From Rubrobacter sp. (GTDB lineage Bacteria > Actinomycetota > Rubrobacteria > Rubrobacterales > Rubrobacteraceae), in the NCBI GenBank assembly GCA_016781635.1, contig JADDPY010000589.1:1-6942 (forward strand): a stretch of DNA of 6,942 nt. Direction: 5' to 3'. Made by a program: the position numbers and the translations under genes. The notes below the pieces were generated by a model, which was not told the origin of the DNA, did no database searches, and worked only from the letters and a program-made list of their open reading frames with translations. Shown one piece after another: positions 1-5,701 of this stretch; positions within the stretch are counted from its first letter, which is position 1, and each line of letters starts with the position of its first letter.

Positions 1-25
1 GCTCTATCCCCTGAGCTACAGGCCC
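1..25 (-). tRNA. 5' part of a tRNA gene, truncated by the window edge
   Basis: Read on the minus strand from 25 downward, the sequence gives a 7-nt acceptor strand GGGCCTG, then TA (positions 8-9), then a D-arm GCTC-AGGGGATA-GAGC. This is the standard layout for the first 25 nt of an elongator tRNA. The anticodon, T-arm and 3' end lie outside the window, so the amino acid cannot be read. A promoter sits upstream at 50-78 on the same strand, which supports a transcribed gene rather than a fragment. Confidence 0.85.
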
Positions 26-49
26 GTAACGTGGGGGAACCACCCGTTA

Positions 50-78
50 ATCTTATCGCAGGGCGGGTGCTCCTTCAA
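50..78 (-). promoter_or_regulatory. Promoter of the truncated tRNA gene
   Basis: On the minus strand there is a -35-like TTGAAG (78-73), a 17-bp spacer and a -10-like TAAGAT (55-50). Each matches the housekeeping sigma consensus at 4 of 6 positions, with ideal spacing. Transcription would start near 43, leaving about 18 nt of 5' leader for RNase P to remove before the tRNA begins at 25. The -35 box lies only 15 bp from the -35 box of the divergent metallophosphoesterase promoter. Confidence 0.5.
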
Positions 79-93
79 TGAGCCCGGGGCCGG

Positions 94-121
94 CTGACAG
101 CGTTCGGGCGGCTGCTATACT
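94..121 (+). promoter_or_regulatory. Promoter of the metallophosphoesterase-DUF2203-dtd operon
   Basis: A -35-like CTGACA (94-99, 5 of 6 matches) is followed by a 16-bp spacer and a -10-like TATACT (116-121, 5 of 6). The expected start is near 128, only about 8 nt before the ATG at 136, and no Shine-Dalgarno sequence fits in that space. The first gene is therefore probably translated from a near-leaderless mRNA, a mode common in Actinomycetota. The three genes that follow are closely packed with no visible promoter between them. Confidence 0.6.
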
Positions 122-135
122 GGCCGACAATTCGT

Positions 136-867
136 ATGTATGCGGTGATCTCGGACATCCACGGGAACCTGGAAGCCCTCGAGGCGGTCCTCGCGGACAT
201 GCCCGAAGGGGTGGAGGGAGTTTACTGCCTGGGCGACGTCGTCGGCTACGGGGCGAGCCCGAACGAGTGCTGTGATCTGGTGCGATCTCTTCAAAGGCCG
301 GTGATCTCGGGCAACCACGACCTCGCCGTGACGGATCTTTCGACCGACCTTTCCTGGTTTAACCCGGTAGCCGCCGCCGCGGTGGAGTGGACGCGGGAAC
401 ACATCAGCGAGGAGAATGCCTCGTTTCTGCTCTCCTGCCCGCGGATGCACCAGGAGAGGAACGCCCTGTTCGTCCACGGGTCTGTCCGCGATCCGGACGA
501 GTACATCATCAACAGCGCCTCGGCCGAGGCGAACCTGAACCTTTTGAGGGCCGAGTATCCCGGGGTGGCGGTGTGCTTTTTCGGTCACACGCACGTGAAG
601 ACCATCGTCCCCTCCCCGAACGGCCTAGGGGTGGGAGAGGGGGTCATCGACCTCGCCTCGAACGGCCCCTATCTTGTTAACCCGGGTTCCGTGGGACAGC
701 CGCGCGACGGGGACACGTTCGCCTCCTACGCGCTCGTCGAGAACGCGCCCGGGGGCGTCAGGGTCGCCTACCGCTTCGTCGATTACGACATCGAGAAGGC
801 GCAGGCCAAGATCCGCGCCGCCGGCCTCCCCGGGATGCTCGCCGACCGTCTCGCGCAGGGCCGCTGA
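136..867 (+). CDS. Calcineurin-like metallophosphoesterase (YfcE/DNA-repair-exonuclease-like fold)
   Basis: This 243-residue protein carries the full set of binuclear metallophosphoesterase motifs: D7-x-H9 in SDIHGN, G33-D34 in CLGDVVGYG, G59-N60-H61-D62, H114 in VHGS, and G150-H-T-H153. It also has the family's late NPGSVGQPRDGD block (182-193). These residues bind two divalent metals and hydrolyse a phosphate ester bond. It is cytosolic, with no signal peptide or membrane segment. Family members cleave phosphodiesters, nucleotides or dinucleoside polyphosphates, and the substrate cannot be read from sequence. The ATG at 136 is chosen because MYAVISDIHG gives the family's usual N-terminus, with metal-binding D7 close to the start. 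It is the first gene of a three-gene operon; DUF2203 starts 16 nt after its stop. Confidence 0.9.
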   Translation: MYAVISDIHGNLEALEAVLADMPEGVEGVYCLGDVVGYGASPNECCDLVRSLQRPVISGNHDLAVTDLSTDLSWFNPVAAAAVEWTREHISEENASFLLSCPRMHQERNALFVHGSVRDPDEYIINSASAEANLNLLRAEYPGVAVCFFGHTHVKTIVPSPNGLGVGEGVIDLASNGPYLVNPGSVGQPRDGDTFASYALVENAPGGVRVAYRFVDYDIEKAQAKIRAAGLPGMLADRLAQGR

Positions 868-883
868 GCAGGGTCCCGAGGAC

Positions 884-1270
884 GTGGAGCCCTCTTTCCA
901 GAAGCTCTTCTCCGTAGAAGAAGCGAACGCGCTCCTGCCGGAGTTGAAGAAACTCCTCGACGAGGCGCGCGCCCGGCGCGACGCGATGCGCGAGAAGGCG
1001 CCCGATCTCCAGCCGATCCTCGAGGCCGCGTCGAGCAACGGCGGCGGGAAGAAAGGCTCGGAGTTCGGCGTCGATGCGTACCGGTTGCATCTCTCCGTCG
1101 GTAGGATCACGGAGCTCGGCGTCGTCTTGAAAGACCTCGATTCCGGCCTTCTGGATTTCCCGCACTCAAGAGAAGGTCGCGTCGTCTTTCTGTGCTGGCA
1201 TCCTCCCGAGGAACGGGTCGGGTTCTGGCACGAGATCGAAGCCGGATACGCCGGTCGCCAGCCCCTGTAG
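884..1270 (+). CDS. DUF2203 family protein
   Basis: This is a 128-residue protein from a GTG start. The N-terminal FSVEEANALLPELKKLLDE block (9-27), the helical middle, and the C-terminal pattern DFPHSREGRVVFLCWHPPEE then FWHEIEAGYAGRQPL (91-128) are characteristic of DUF2203. The family's function is not established, and the label 'division initiation protein' seen in some annotations has no basis visible here. Conserved C104, W105, H106, W115 and H116 could form a functional site, but that is inference. The open frame extends upstream through the previous gene, but that part is an Arg/Ser/Pro-rich shadow. GTG 884 leaves a 16-nt gap with a weak AGGG (870-873) 10 nt upstream. A start a few codons either side is possible. 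Translation is probably coupled to its neighbours. Confidence 0.8.
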   Translation: MEPSFQKLFSVEEANALLPELKKLLDEARARRDAMREKAPDLQPILEAASSNGGGKKGSEFGVDAYRLHLSVGRITELGVVLKDLDSGLLDFPHSREGRVVFLCWHPPEERVGFWHEIEAGYAGRQPL

Positions 1271-1273
1271 ACC

Positions 1274-1714
1274 TTGAGGATCGTGCTTCAACGCGTCGCC
1301 CGCGCCTCCGTCACGGTCGACGACGAACTCGTCTCGCAGATAGGGTCCGGACTTCTATTGCTCGTCGGGGTGGCGAAGGGGGACGGCGAGGCCGAGGCCG
1401 ACTGGCTCGCCGAGAAGGTGGCGGGCCTGCGCGTCCTCGCGGACGAGGACGGCAAGATGAATCGGAGCGTTCGAGACGCGGGGGGCGAGATACTCGCCGT
1501 CTCCCAATTCACCCTGCTGGCCGACACGCGTAAGGGCAAGCGCCCGAGCTTCGTCGGGGCAGCGCCACCGGAAGAGGCATCCCCCCTCTTCGATTACTTC
1601 TGCGAGAAGCTCCGCGTCGCCGGAGTCGCCTCCGTCAAGACCGGCTCGTTCGGCGCGATGATGGACGTCGCGCTGGTGAACGACGGGCCGGTGACCATCG
1701 TGCTGGAGAGGTAG
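1274..1714 (+). CDS. dtd: D-aminoacyl-tRNA deacylase
   Basis: This 146-residue protein matches the usual Dtd length of about 145. It hydrolyses the ester bond of D-aminoacyl-tRNAs (for example D-Tyr-tRNA) and of glycine mischarged on tRNA-Ala, keeping D-residues out of proteins. Diagnostic parts are the N-terminus [16 protein letters not shown], the SQFTL motif (77-81, with conserved T80), KGKRPSF (87-93), and the Gly-cisPro motif NDGPVT (136-141, G138-P139) that enforces chirality. Dtd acts as a cytosolic homodimer. The start is TTG: no other start codon gives the conserved N-terminus. No Shine-Dalgarno is visible, and the start lies 3 nt after the DUF2203 stop codon, so translation probably depends on re-initiation by ribosomes finishing DUF2203. 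It is the last gene of the operon and converges on the methyltransferase 38 nt away. Confidence 0.95.
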   Translation: MRIVLQRVARASVTVDDELVSQIGSGLLLLVGVAKGDGEAEADWLAEKVAGLRVLADEDGKMNRSVRDAGGEILAVSQFTLLADTRKGKRPSFVGAAPPEEASPLFDYFCEKLRVAGVASVKTGSFGAMMDVALVNDGPVTIVLER

Positions 1715-1752
1715 ATTCCGAGCCCGTAGGCATGCGCCATCTCCGGCGTCTG

Positions 1753-2559
1753 TCAGCCGGTCGGCTCCTTGTTCCGAAAGCCCTCCACGTAGAGCGTGGC
1801 CGGGCGCGTGTAACCCTCGCGGCGGATAAGGTCGTGGAGCGATTTTCGCCTCCCCCGGAGCTCCTCTCGCGTTTCGAGGGAGAGGAGCTCCAGCTCAGCG
1901 GGCAGGGCCTCGGCCAAAACGAGCTTGTCGAGATGGCGGATAGGTCGGGGCGGCGAGACGCGCCAGCGCACGTTCTCCAGAAGCTGCTCGTGGAGGGTGA
2001 CGAGGCGTTCGGGCGGGCCTATGCCGTAGGGCTCGGCCTTCGAAAACGCCCGCGCCAATCCGGCCTGGAGCCCTTCGTCTTCAAGCTGTGCGGCGGGGAT
2101 GGAGTTCACGAAGTCGCTCGTCGCGAGCCTCGCGCCGGGGCGGACGAGGGAGGCGAGCGCCGCGAGGGCTTGGGAGGCCGCCCCTTCTGAGACGTCGAGC
2201 TCGTGGAAGAGGCCGGCCGAGTAGACGAGGTCGAAGGTGCGGGCCGAGAAGGGTGGGTCGAAGACGTCGCCGGTTACCAGGTGGACGGGGGCTTCGAGGT
2301 CGGCGTCTTCGAGGATTTGCCCTGCCCTTTCGATCTTCTCGCCGTCGGAATCCAGAGCGGTGACGGTTCCACGTTCCCCGACGCGCTGGCTCAAGCCCTC
2401 GAGCCACAGAAGGGAGGCGCCGCCGGCGTAGAGGACGTTTTGGCCTTCGATGTACCCCAGACCGTCGAGCTCGCGGTCGGAGACGGCTATGAGGTCTTCC
2501 TCGTACTCGTCACGCTCGGCCGGCGTTAAGGGATCTTCCGGGTACGTGGCACCACTCAT
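1753..2559 (-). CDS. Class I SAM-dependent methyltransferase (UbiE/Methyltransf_11-like)
   Basis: This is a 268-residue protein with a Rossmann-type methyltransferase core. After a helical N-terminus comes motif I NVLYAGGASLLW (41-52). Next are an acidic residue ending strand 2 (ALD70) to hold the SAM ribose, TGDVFD (97-101) for the adenine-side Asp, and FDLVYSAGLFHEL (109-121), which resembles strand 4 and the following loop. RPGARLATSDFV (140-151) matches strand 5. Motif I reads AGGA rather than the usual GxGxG, but the rest is well kept. The substrate is unknown: the C-terminal part (about 155-268) is not recognisable to me. ATG 2559 has GGGG 5 nt upstream. An upstream TTG at 2724 would add 55 residues covering a long inverted repeat, and I reject it. 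Codon 11 is TTA, rare in this window. The gene is convergent with dtd. Confidence 0.85.
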   Translation of the reverse strand: MSGATYPEDPLTPAERDEYEEDLIAVSDRELDGLGYIEGQNVLYAGGASLLWLEGLSQRVGERGTVTALDSDGEKIERAGQILEDADLEAPVHLVTGDVFDPPFSARTFDLVYSAGLFHELDVSEGAASQALAALASLVRPGARLATSDFVNSIPAAQLEDEGLQAGLARAFSKAEPYGIGPPERLVTLHEQLLENVRWRVSPPRPIRHLDKLVLAEALPAELELLSLETREELRGRRKSLHDLIRREGYTRPATLYVEGFRNKEPTG

Positions 2560-2658
2560 CGGAGCCCCATTTCGCGGACGTGCCCTCCCGGTCTCGCGTG
2601 ACAGCACCCGCGGCGATGGCCGCCGGAAGTCCGGGATGGTCGAGGGCCACGAGACGTC

Positions 2659-2713
2659 GGACCCCGGTGCCTCGATCCGGCAACGAGCGTTACGGATCGA
2701 GGCACCAGAGTCC
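2659..2713. repeat. Long inverted repeat (14-bp perfect arms) upstream of the methyltransferase
   Basis: GGTGCCTCGATCCG (2666-2679) is repeated exactly inverted at 2693-2706, around a 13-nt centre. Outside the arms, GGAC (2659-2662) pairs with GTCC (2710-2713) after a 3x3 mismatch. Within the centre, AAC can pair with GTT on the minus strand. As RNA this forms a long, stable hairpin. There is no T-run on either side, so it is not a canonical intrinsic terminator. It lies about 100-155 nt upstream of the methyltransferase start and about 30 nt after the stop of the small acidic ORF. It may be a regulator site, an mRNA-processing hairpin or a dispersed repeat; the sequence alone does not decide. 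Confidence 0.75.
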
Positions 2714-2743
2714 AGCGGGCTCAACGCAGCGAAGAGCCTGGCT

Positions 2744-2941
2744 CTATTCGTTCCCCTCGCCAGCCTCGTCGTGCGAGGCAGCTTCTTTGTTGGTACGGGT
2801 GCTCTCGGTGCCCATGGGCTTCGAGTCGCCCTCCTCAGGGTCGCCCGTCCCCATGGGCCCGGAGGGTTCGGCCGCCTCGTCTTCGGAGGCGCTTTTGGAA
2901 AGATCCCGTCTCTCCTTGTCCCCTTCGCTCATCACGCTCAT
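2744..2941 (-). CDS. Small, highly acidic, probably disordered protein of unknown function
   Basis: This 65-residue ORF (53 or more if a later start is used) is rich in Glu and Asp (about 18) against about 7 Lys/Arg. It has no Trp, Tyr, Phe, Cys or Ile, so it should be soluble, acidic and disordered. A short near-repeat, PMGTGDPEEGDS followed by PMGTEST, occupies residues about 30-48. Third codon positions are about 80% G/C, as in the confident genes nearby, which argues for real coding. Two starts compete. ATG 2941 has GAGAGG directly abutting it. ATG 2932 (MSEGDKERRD) has the same purine run at a better distance, about 9 nt. It resembles no family I know. Overlapping plus-strand open frames also exist in this GC-rich stretch, so it remains uncertain. 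Confidence 0.45.
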   Translation of the reverse strand: MSVMSEGDKERRDLSKSASEDEAAEPSGPMGTGDPEEGDSKPMGTESTRTNKEAASHDEAGEGNE

Positions 2942-3194
2942 CCTCTCCCGTCGCCTGCCTTGTTGCCAACGTTACCACGACACCGGGCTACAGGCGAACC
3001 CTCGGGGCCCGGTGGCGGCTTGCGCAGCAGCGCCTCTAGAAAGCTCCTACCGGGAGATGACGGGCGAAGGGCTGATAAAATCAGGTGGTATCCGGTGGCA
3101 TTCTTCAGACCGTGGAGAGGGCCGCTCGAAGCCCACGTCCGGGCCTCGAGCAGGGGCGTCGACGCCGTTAGGGTCGGACAGACGCCACCGGGTG
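2942..3194. other. Intergenic stretch between the small acidic ORF and the ABC-F promoter
   Basis: I see no convincing gene here. The minus-strand frame at 3047-3274 has only about 57% G/C at third positions and no recognisable content. Visible structure is a possible extended -10 element TGATAAAAT (3073-3081, plus strand) with no good -35. It sits inside a perfect short inverted repeat CTGAT-AAA-ATCAG (3072-3084). In addition CCGGTGGC (3092-3099) is matched inverted by GCCACCGG (3184-3191), just before the ABC-F -10 box. The promoter for the minus-strand acidic ORF should also lie here, but no clear box pair is seen. Confidence 0.4.
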
Positions 3195-3202
3195 TATAGA
3201 AT
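3175..3202 (+). promoter_or_regulatory. Promoter of the ABC-F/GNAT operon
   Basis: A -35-like CGGACA (3175-3180, 4 of 6 matches), a 16-bp spacer and a -10-like TAGAAT (3197-3202, 5 of 6) predict a start near 3209. This gives a leader of about 85 nt before the ABC-F start codon, much longer than the leaders suggested for the first and last genes of the window. It leaves room for leader-based control. Within the leader, GCCCG (3235-3239) and CGGGC (3247-3251) form a 5-bp stem around a 7-nt loop. Confidence 0.5.
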
Positions 3203-3260
3203 GGTTCGCGTGAGATCGTGCATCAAGCCAGAAAGCCCGCTTGAACCGGGCGGTAGCGTA

Positions 3261-3296
3261 ATGAGCATCTTCAACTTGGGAATTTGGTCGGAATGA
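3261..3296 (+). CDS. Possible 11-residue leader peptide upstream of ABC-F
   Basis: ATG 3261 opens a frame reading MSIFNLGIWSE whose TGA stop (3294-3296) overlaps the ABC-F start codon in an ATGA arrangement. That overlap is typical of translational coupling. A weak purine-rich GGGCGG (3248-3253) lies about 7 nt upstream and is partly inside the 3' arm of a 5-bp stem (3235-3251). ABC-F itself has no good Shine-Dalgarno, which would fit dependence on this upstream reading. Antibiotic-responsive ABC-F genes in other bacteria are often controlled by leader peptides or attenuators; applying that here is inference. A caution: this frame is open by chance for a long way upstream, so the overlap could be accidental. 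Confidence 0.35.
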   Translation: MSIFNLGIWSE

Positions 3297-5179
3297 AAGT
3301 TTTAATAGCTAAGGACATCGTCAAATATCACGGGGGGGATCTGAAGATCCTCACCGGTGCGAGCTTGTCCATCGAGTCGGGAGAGAAGATTGGGCTCGTC
3401 GGGCGCAACGGCGCCGGCAAGACCACGCTCCTCAACGTGCTCTCCGGGGCCTCCGAGCCAGACGGCGGTAGCATCGAGTACGTCGCTGGGGCGAAGCTCG
3501 GGATCTCGTCGCAGAGCCTCTTCGTCGGCTCCGAACGAACCGTGGAAGAGGAGATCCTCTCGGCCTTCGACGTTCTGATCCAACGGGAGGCGGAGCTCAA
3601 GGAGCTGGAAGCCAGAATCTCCAAGGACCCGTCCCCCGATGTCCTGGAGCGCTACGGCCGCGTCCAGTCCGAGTTCGACCGCGACGGCGGCTACGAGTAT
3701 CGGGCTCGCGTCGCTTCGACGCTCTCTTCCCTGGGGTTCGATCCGGCGGAGTGGAAGCGGCCCGTCGGGTCGTTCTCCGGGGGCGAGCAGAGCCGCGTCG
3801 CGCTTGCGAAGCTCCTCCTTTCGGAGCCGGACCTCGTCCTTCTCGACGAGCCGACAAACCACCTCGACCTCCGCGCCATAGAGTGGCTCGAAGTGTTCGT
3901 AAAGAACGCGAAGAGCGCCGTCCTCGTGGTCTCGCACGACCGGTATTTTCTCGACGCCGTCTCGGAGTCCATCGTGGAGCTCGACGACGGGAAGCTGACC
4001 CGCTACACGGGCAACTACACGAAGTACGTCTCGGAGAAGCAGGCTCGCGACGAGCAGCTCACGCGCAAGGCGAAAGCGAACTCCGAGCGCCGCGAGCAGC
4101 TCGAGAAATTCATCGTAAAAAACAAGGCCAAAAATACCAAGGCGAAGCAGGCGAAGAGCAAGCAGAAGATGCTGGATCGCATGGAGAAGGTCGAGGGCCC
4201 GAAGAGCGGCAAGCGCGGCATGAAGCTCGACCTCTCCGGTGAGACATCCCGCGCCGGGCGCGTCGTACTGGAGATGGAGAACACGACCTACGGCTACAAC
4301 GGCGGCGGACCGCTGCTGGACGGGCTACAACTTCTCGTCGAGCGCGGGGAGAGGGTCGCGCTCCTCGGCCCGAACGGCACCGGCAAGAGCACCCTCATGC
4401 GCCTCGCCACCGGCGAGCTCGACCCGCAGGGCGGCATCGTTCGCCTCGGCAACAACGTCGTGGCGGAGTACCAGGATCAGCAGCTCCAGCGCCTCGAAGG
4501 CTCGAAGACCGTGCTGCAAGAGACGATGGACACGACCGGGCTCGACGCCCCCGAGTCCCGCGAGCTTCTCGGCGCGTTCCTCTTCTCGGGGAACGATGTC
4601 TTCAAGAAAGTCTCCTCACTCTCGGGGGGCGAGAAGAGCCGCCTGAGCCTCGCGGAGATCGTCGTGAGCGGCGCCAACCTGCTCCTCCTGGACGAGCCGA
4701 CAAACAACCTGGATATCCCCGCCCGCGAGGCGCTGGAGGAGGCCCTGAAGGGCTACCCGGGCACCTTGTTCTTTATCTCCCACGACCGCTACTTCCTCAA
4801 AAAGATAGCCACGCGCATCGTAGAGCTCGACAACAAGAAGCTCGTGAACTACCTCGGCGGCTACGACTACTACCGCGCCCACCGCCGCCTCGACGTCAAG
4901 GAGGGCGGTCGCAAGGCCCCGCGCCGAAGGGTCCGGCCCGGCCTGAACGGGCGCCAGAACATCGTCGCCACGCGCCTCGTCGCCGTGGAGGGCGAGATCG
5001 ACGCGACCGAGCGCCGAGTCGCGAAGCTCGAAAAAGAGCTCGCGACCTCGGAGCTCTACGCCGACGGCAGGCGCTCCCGCGAGGTCGTAACCGAGCACCG
5101 CCAGCTCAAGGGGGCCCTCGAAGGCCTCTACACCGACTGGAGCGGTCTTATGCAGGAAGCGGAAGAGGTTGACCTGTAA
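3293..5179 (+). CDS. ABC-F family ATPase (ribosome-associated translation factor or resistance protein)
   Basis: This is a 628-residue soluble protein with two ATP-binding cassettes and no membrane segments, the ABC-F hallmark. Domain 1 has Walker A GRNGAGKTT (37-45), signature SGGEQSR (162-168), Walker B LVLLDEPTNHLD (181-192, catalytic E186) and the switch H215. A charged helical interdomain linker (about 245-315, Lys-rich, KNKAKNTKAKQAKSKQK) would reach the ribosomal P-site tRNA. Domain 2 has GPNGTGKST (359-367), SGGEKSR (444-450), LLLLDEPTNNLD (463-474, E468) and H497. A C-terminal coiled coil (about 555-625) follows a basic stretch, as in Uup/YdiF-type members. Both ATPase sites look intact. 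ABC-F proteins relieve stalled ribosomes or dislodge ribosome-targeting antibiotics, and sequence alone does not separate these roles. ATG 3293 is preferred over TTG 3284. Its first codons are AT-rich and include TTA at codon 4. The stop lies in the GNAT ribosome-binding site. Confidence 0.95.
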   Translation: MKVLIAKDIVKYHGGDLKILTGASLSIESGEKIGLVGRNGAGKTTLLNVLSGASEPDGGSIEYVAGAKLGISSQSLFVGSERTVEEEILSAFDVLIQREAELKELEARISKDPSPDVLERYGRVQSEFDRDGGYEYRARVASTLSSLGFDPAEWKRPVGSFSGGEQSRVALAKLLLSEPDLVLLDEPTNHLDLRAIEWLEVFVKNAKSAVLVVSHDRYFLDAVSESIVELDDGKLTRYTGNYTKYVSEKQARDEQLTRKAKANSERREQLEKFIVKNKAKNTKAKQAKSKQKMLDRMEKVEGPKSGKRGMKLDLSGETSRAGRVVLEMENTTYGYNGGGPLLDGLQLLVERGERVALLGPNGTGKSTLMRLATGELDPQGGIVRLGNNVVAEYQDQQLQRLEGSKTVLQETMDTTGLDAPESRELLGAFLFSGNDVFKKVSSLSGGEKSRLSLAEIVVSGANLLLLDEPTNNLDIPAREALEEALKGYPGTLFFISHDRYFLKKIATRIVELDNKKLVNYLGGYDYYRAHRRLDVKEGGRKAPRRRVRPGLNGRQNIVATRLVAVEGEIDATERRVAKLEKELATSELYADGRRSREVVTEHRQLKGALEGLYTDWSGLMQEAEEVDL

Positions 5180-5183
5180 GAGG
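5178..5183 (+). promoter_or_regulatory. Ribosome-binding site of the GNAT gene, overlapping the ABC-F stop
   Basis: AAGAGG lies 9 nt before GTG 5193 and overlaps the last two bases of the ABC-F TAA stop (5177-5179). The spacing decides the start. GTG 5187 would be only 3 nt away, and TTG 5169 would lie upstream of the site. The arrangement suggests that ribosomes finishing ABC-F feed the GNAT start. Confidence 0.5.
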
Positions 5184-5192
5184 TTCGTGATC

Positions 5193-5654
5193 GTGAACGC
5201 CCGCGTAAGGTCGGCGAGTCTCGGGGAGCATGAGCCCGTGGCGGCCTGCGTTTGCGCGGCGTACTCGGGGTACGTCCCGCGCATCGGCAAGAAGCCCGCA
5301 CCCATGCTCGCGGACTACAAAGCCCTGATCCGGGAAGGCGTGGTCTACGTTCTGGCCGACGGGGGCGCGATCGCCGGCGTCCTGGTGCTCAAGCCAGTCG
5401 GGGACGCAGCGCTCGTGGAGAACGTAGCCGTATATCCGTCGCACCAGGGCTCGGGGCTGGGACGCGAGTTGATGCGCTTCGCCGAGGAGTTCGCCAGCGA
5501 GAAAGGCTTGCGCGAGGTCAGCCTCTACACCAACGAGCTCATGACGGAGAATATCGCCTTCTACCACAAGCTAGGCTTCCGGGAGATCGACCGACGGCTC
5601 GACGACGGATACCGGCGCGTGTTTATGAGCAAGGACCTGCCGGAGAAAGCTTAG
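5193..5654 (+). CDS. GNAT family N-acetyltransferase
   Basis: This 153-residue protein has the GCN5-related acetyltransferase fold. The acetyl-CoA pyrophosphate loop is V76-ENVAVYP then HQGSGLG (84-90), matching the Q/R-x-x-G-x-G/A motif A. It is followed by helix 3 (RELMRFAEEFASEKG, 91-105) and the strand/helix ending in NIAFYHKLGFREI (120-132), which is motif B. The segment YVPRIGKKPAPMLADY (27-42) is a recurring N-terminal signature of a small-GNAT subgroup. The protein transfers acetyl from acetyl-CoA to an amine. The acceptor (a metabolite, drug or protein) cannot be told. It is cytosolic. It follows ABC-F with 13 nt between stop and start, and no terminator lies between them, so the two are probably co-transcribed. 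GTG 5187 or TTG 5169 are alternative starts adding 2 or 8 residues. No clear terminator follows it. Confidence 0.9.
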   Translation: MNARVRSASLGEHEPVAACVCAAYSGYVPRIGKKPAPMLADYKALIREGVVYVLADGGAIAGVLVLKPVGDAALVENVAVYPSHQGSGLGRELMRFAEEFASEKGLREVSLYTNELMTENIAFYHKLGFREIDRRLDDGYRRVFMSKDLPEKA

Positions 5655-5701
5655 ATGGATGCACGGCAGACCGACACCCGGACCATCTCGGCGAAGGACT
5701 T

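Noticed and set aside
115..594. Minus-strand ORF antisense to the metallophosphoesterase
   Set aside because: Shadow of a gene with every catalytic motif intact. It also runs through the operon promoter.
1755..1766. AGCCG-GT-CGGCT inverted repeat between dtd and the methyltransferase
   Set aside because: The loop is too small, the stem is short and no T-run follows on either strand, so it does not qualify as a terminator.
1732..2190. Plus-strand 152-codon ORF after dtd
   Set aside because: Antisense to the methyltransferase C-terminus, with no family resemblance.
2560..2724. N-terminal extension of the methyltransferase from TTG 2724
   Set aside because: It would translate the inverted repeat, its composition is Arg/Pro/Ser-rich, and methyltransferase features begin only after ATG 2559.
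3081..3098. Sequence resembling a T-box antiterminator (AGGTGGTATCCGG)
   Set aside because: It departs from the conserved T-box core at several positions, no specifier stem or terminator is visible, and ABC-F is not a usual T-box target.
3047..3274. Minus-strand 75-codon ORF
   Set aside because: Third-position G/C is about 57%, much lower than in real genes here. It runs antisense through the ABC-F promoter and leader and has no recognisable content.
3284..3292. TTG 3284 as the ABC-F start
   Set aside because: It adds only three residues. ATG 3293 gives the family-like MKVLIAKDIVKYHGG N-terminus. TTG cannot be fully excluded.
2450..3296. Two long overlapping plus-strand open frames (2450-3199 and 2580-3296)
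   Set aside because: Compositions are Ser/Arg/Pro/Gly-rich with no family resemblance. They overlap the methyltransferase start antisense and are typical chance frames in GC-rich DNA. Only the last 11 codons of the second are kept, as a possible leader peptide.
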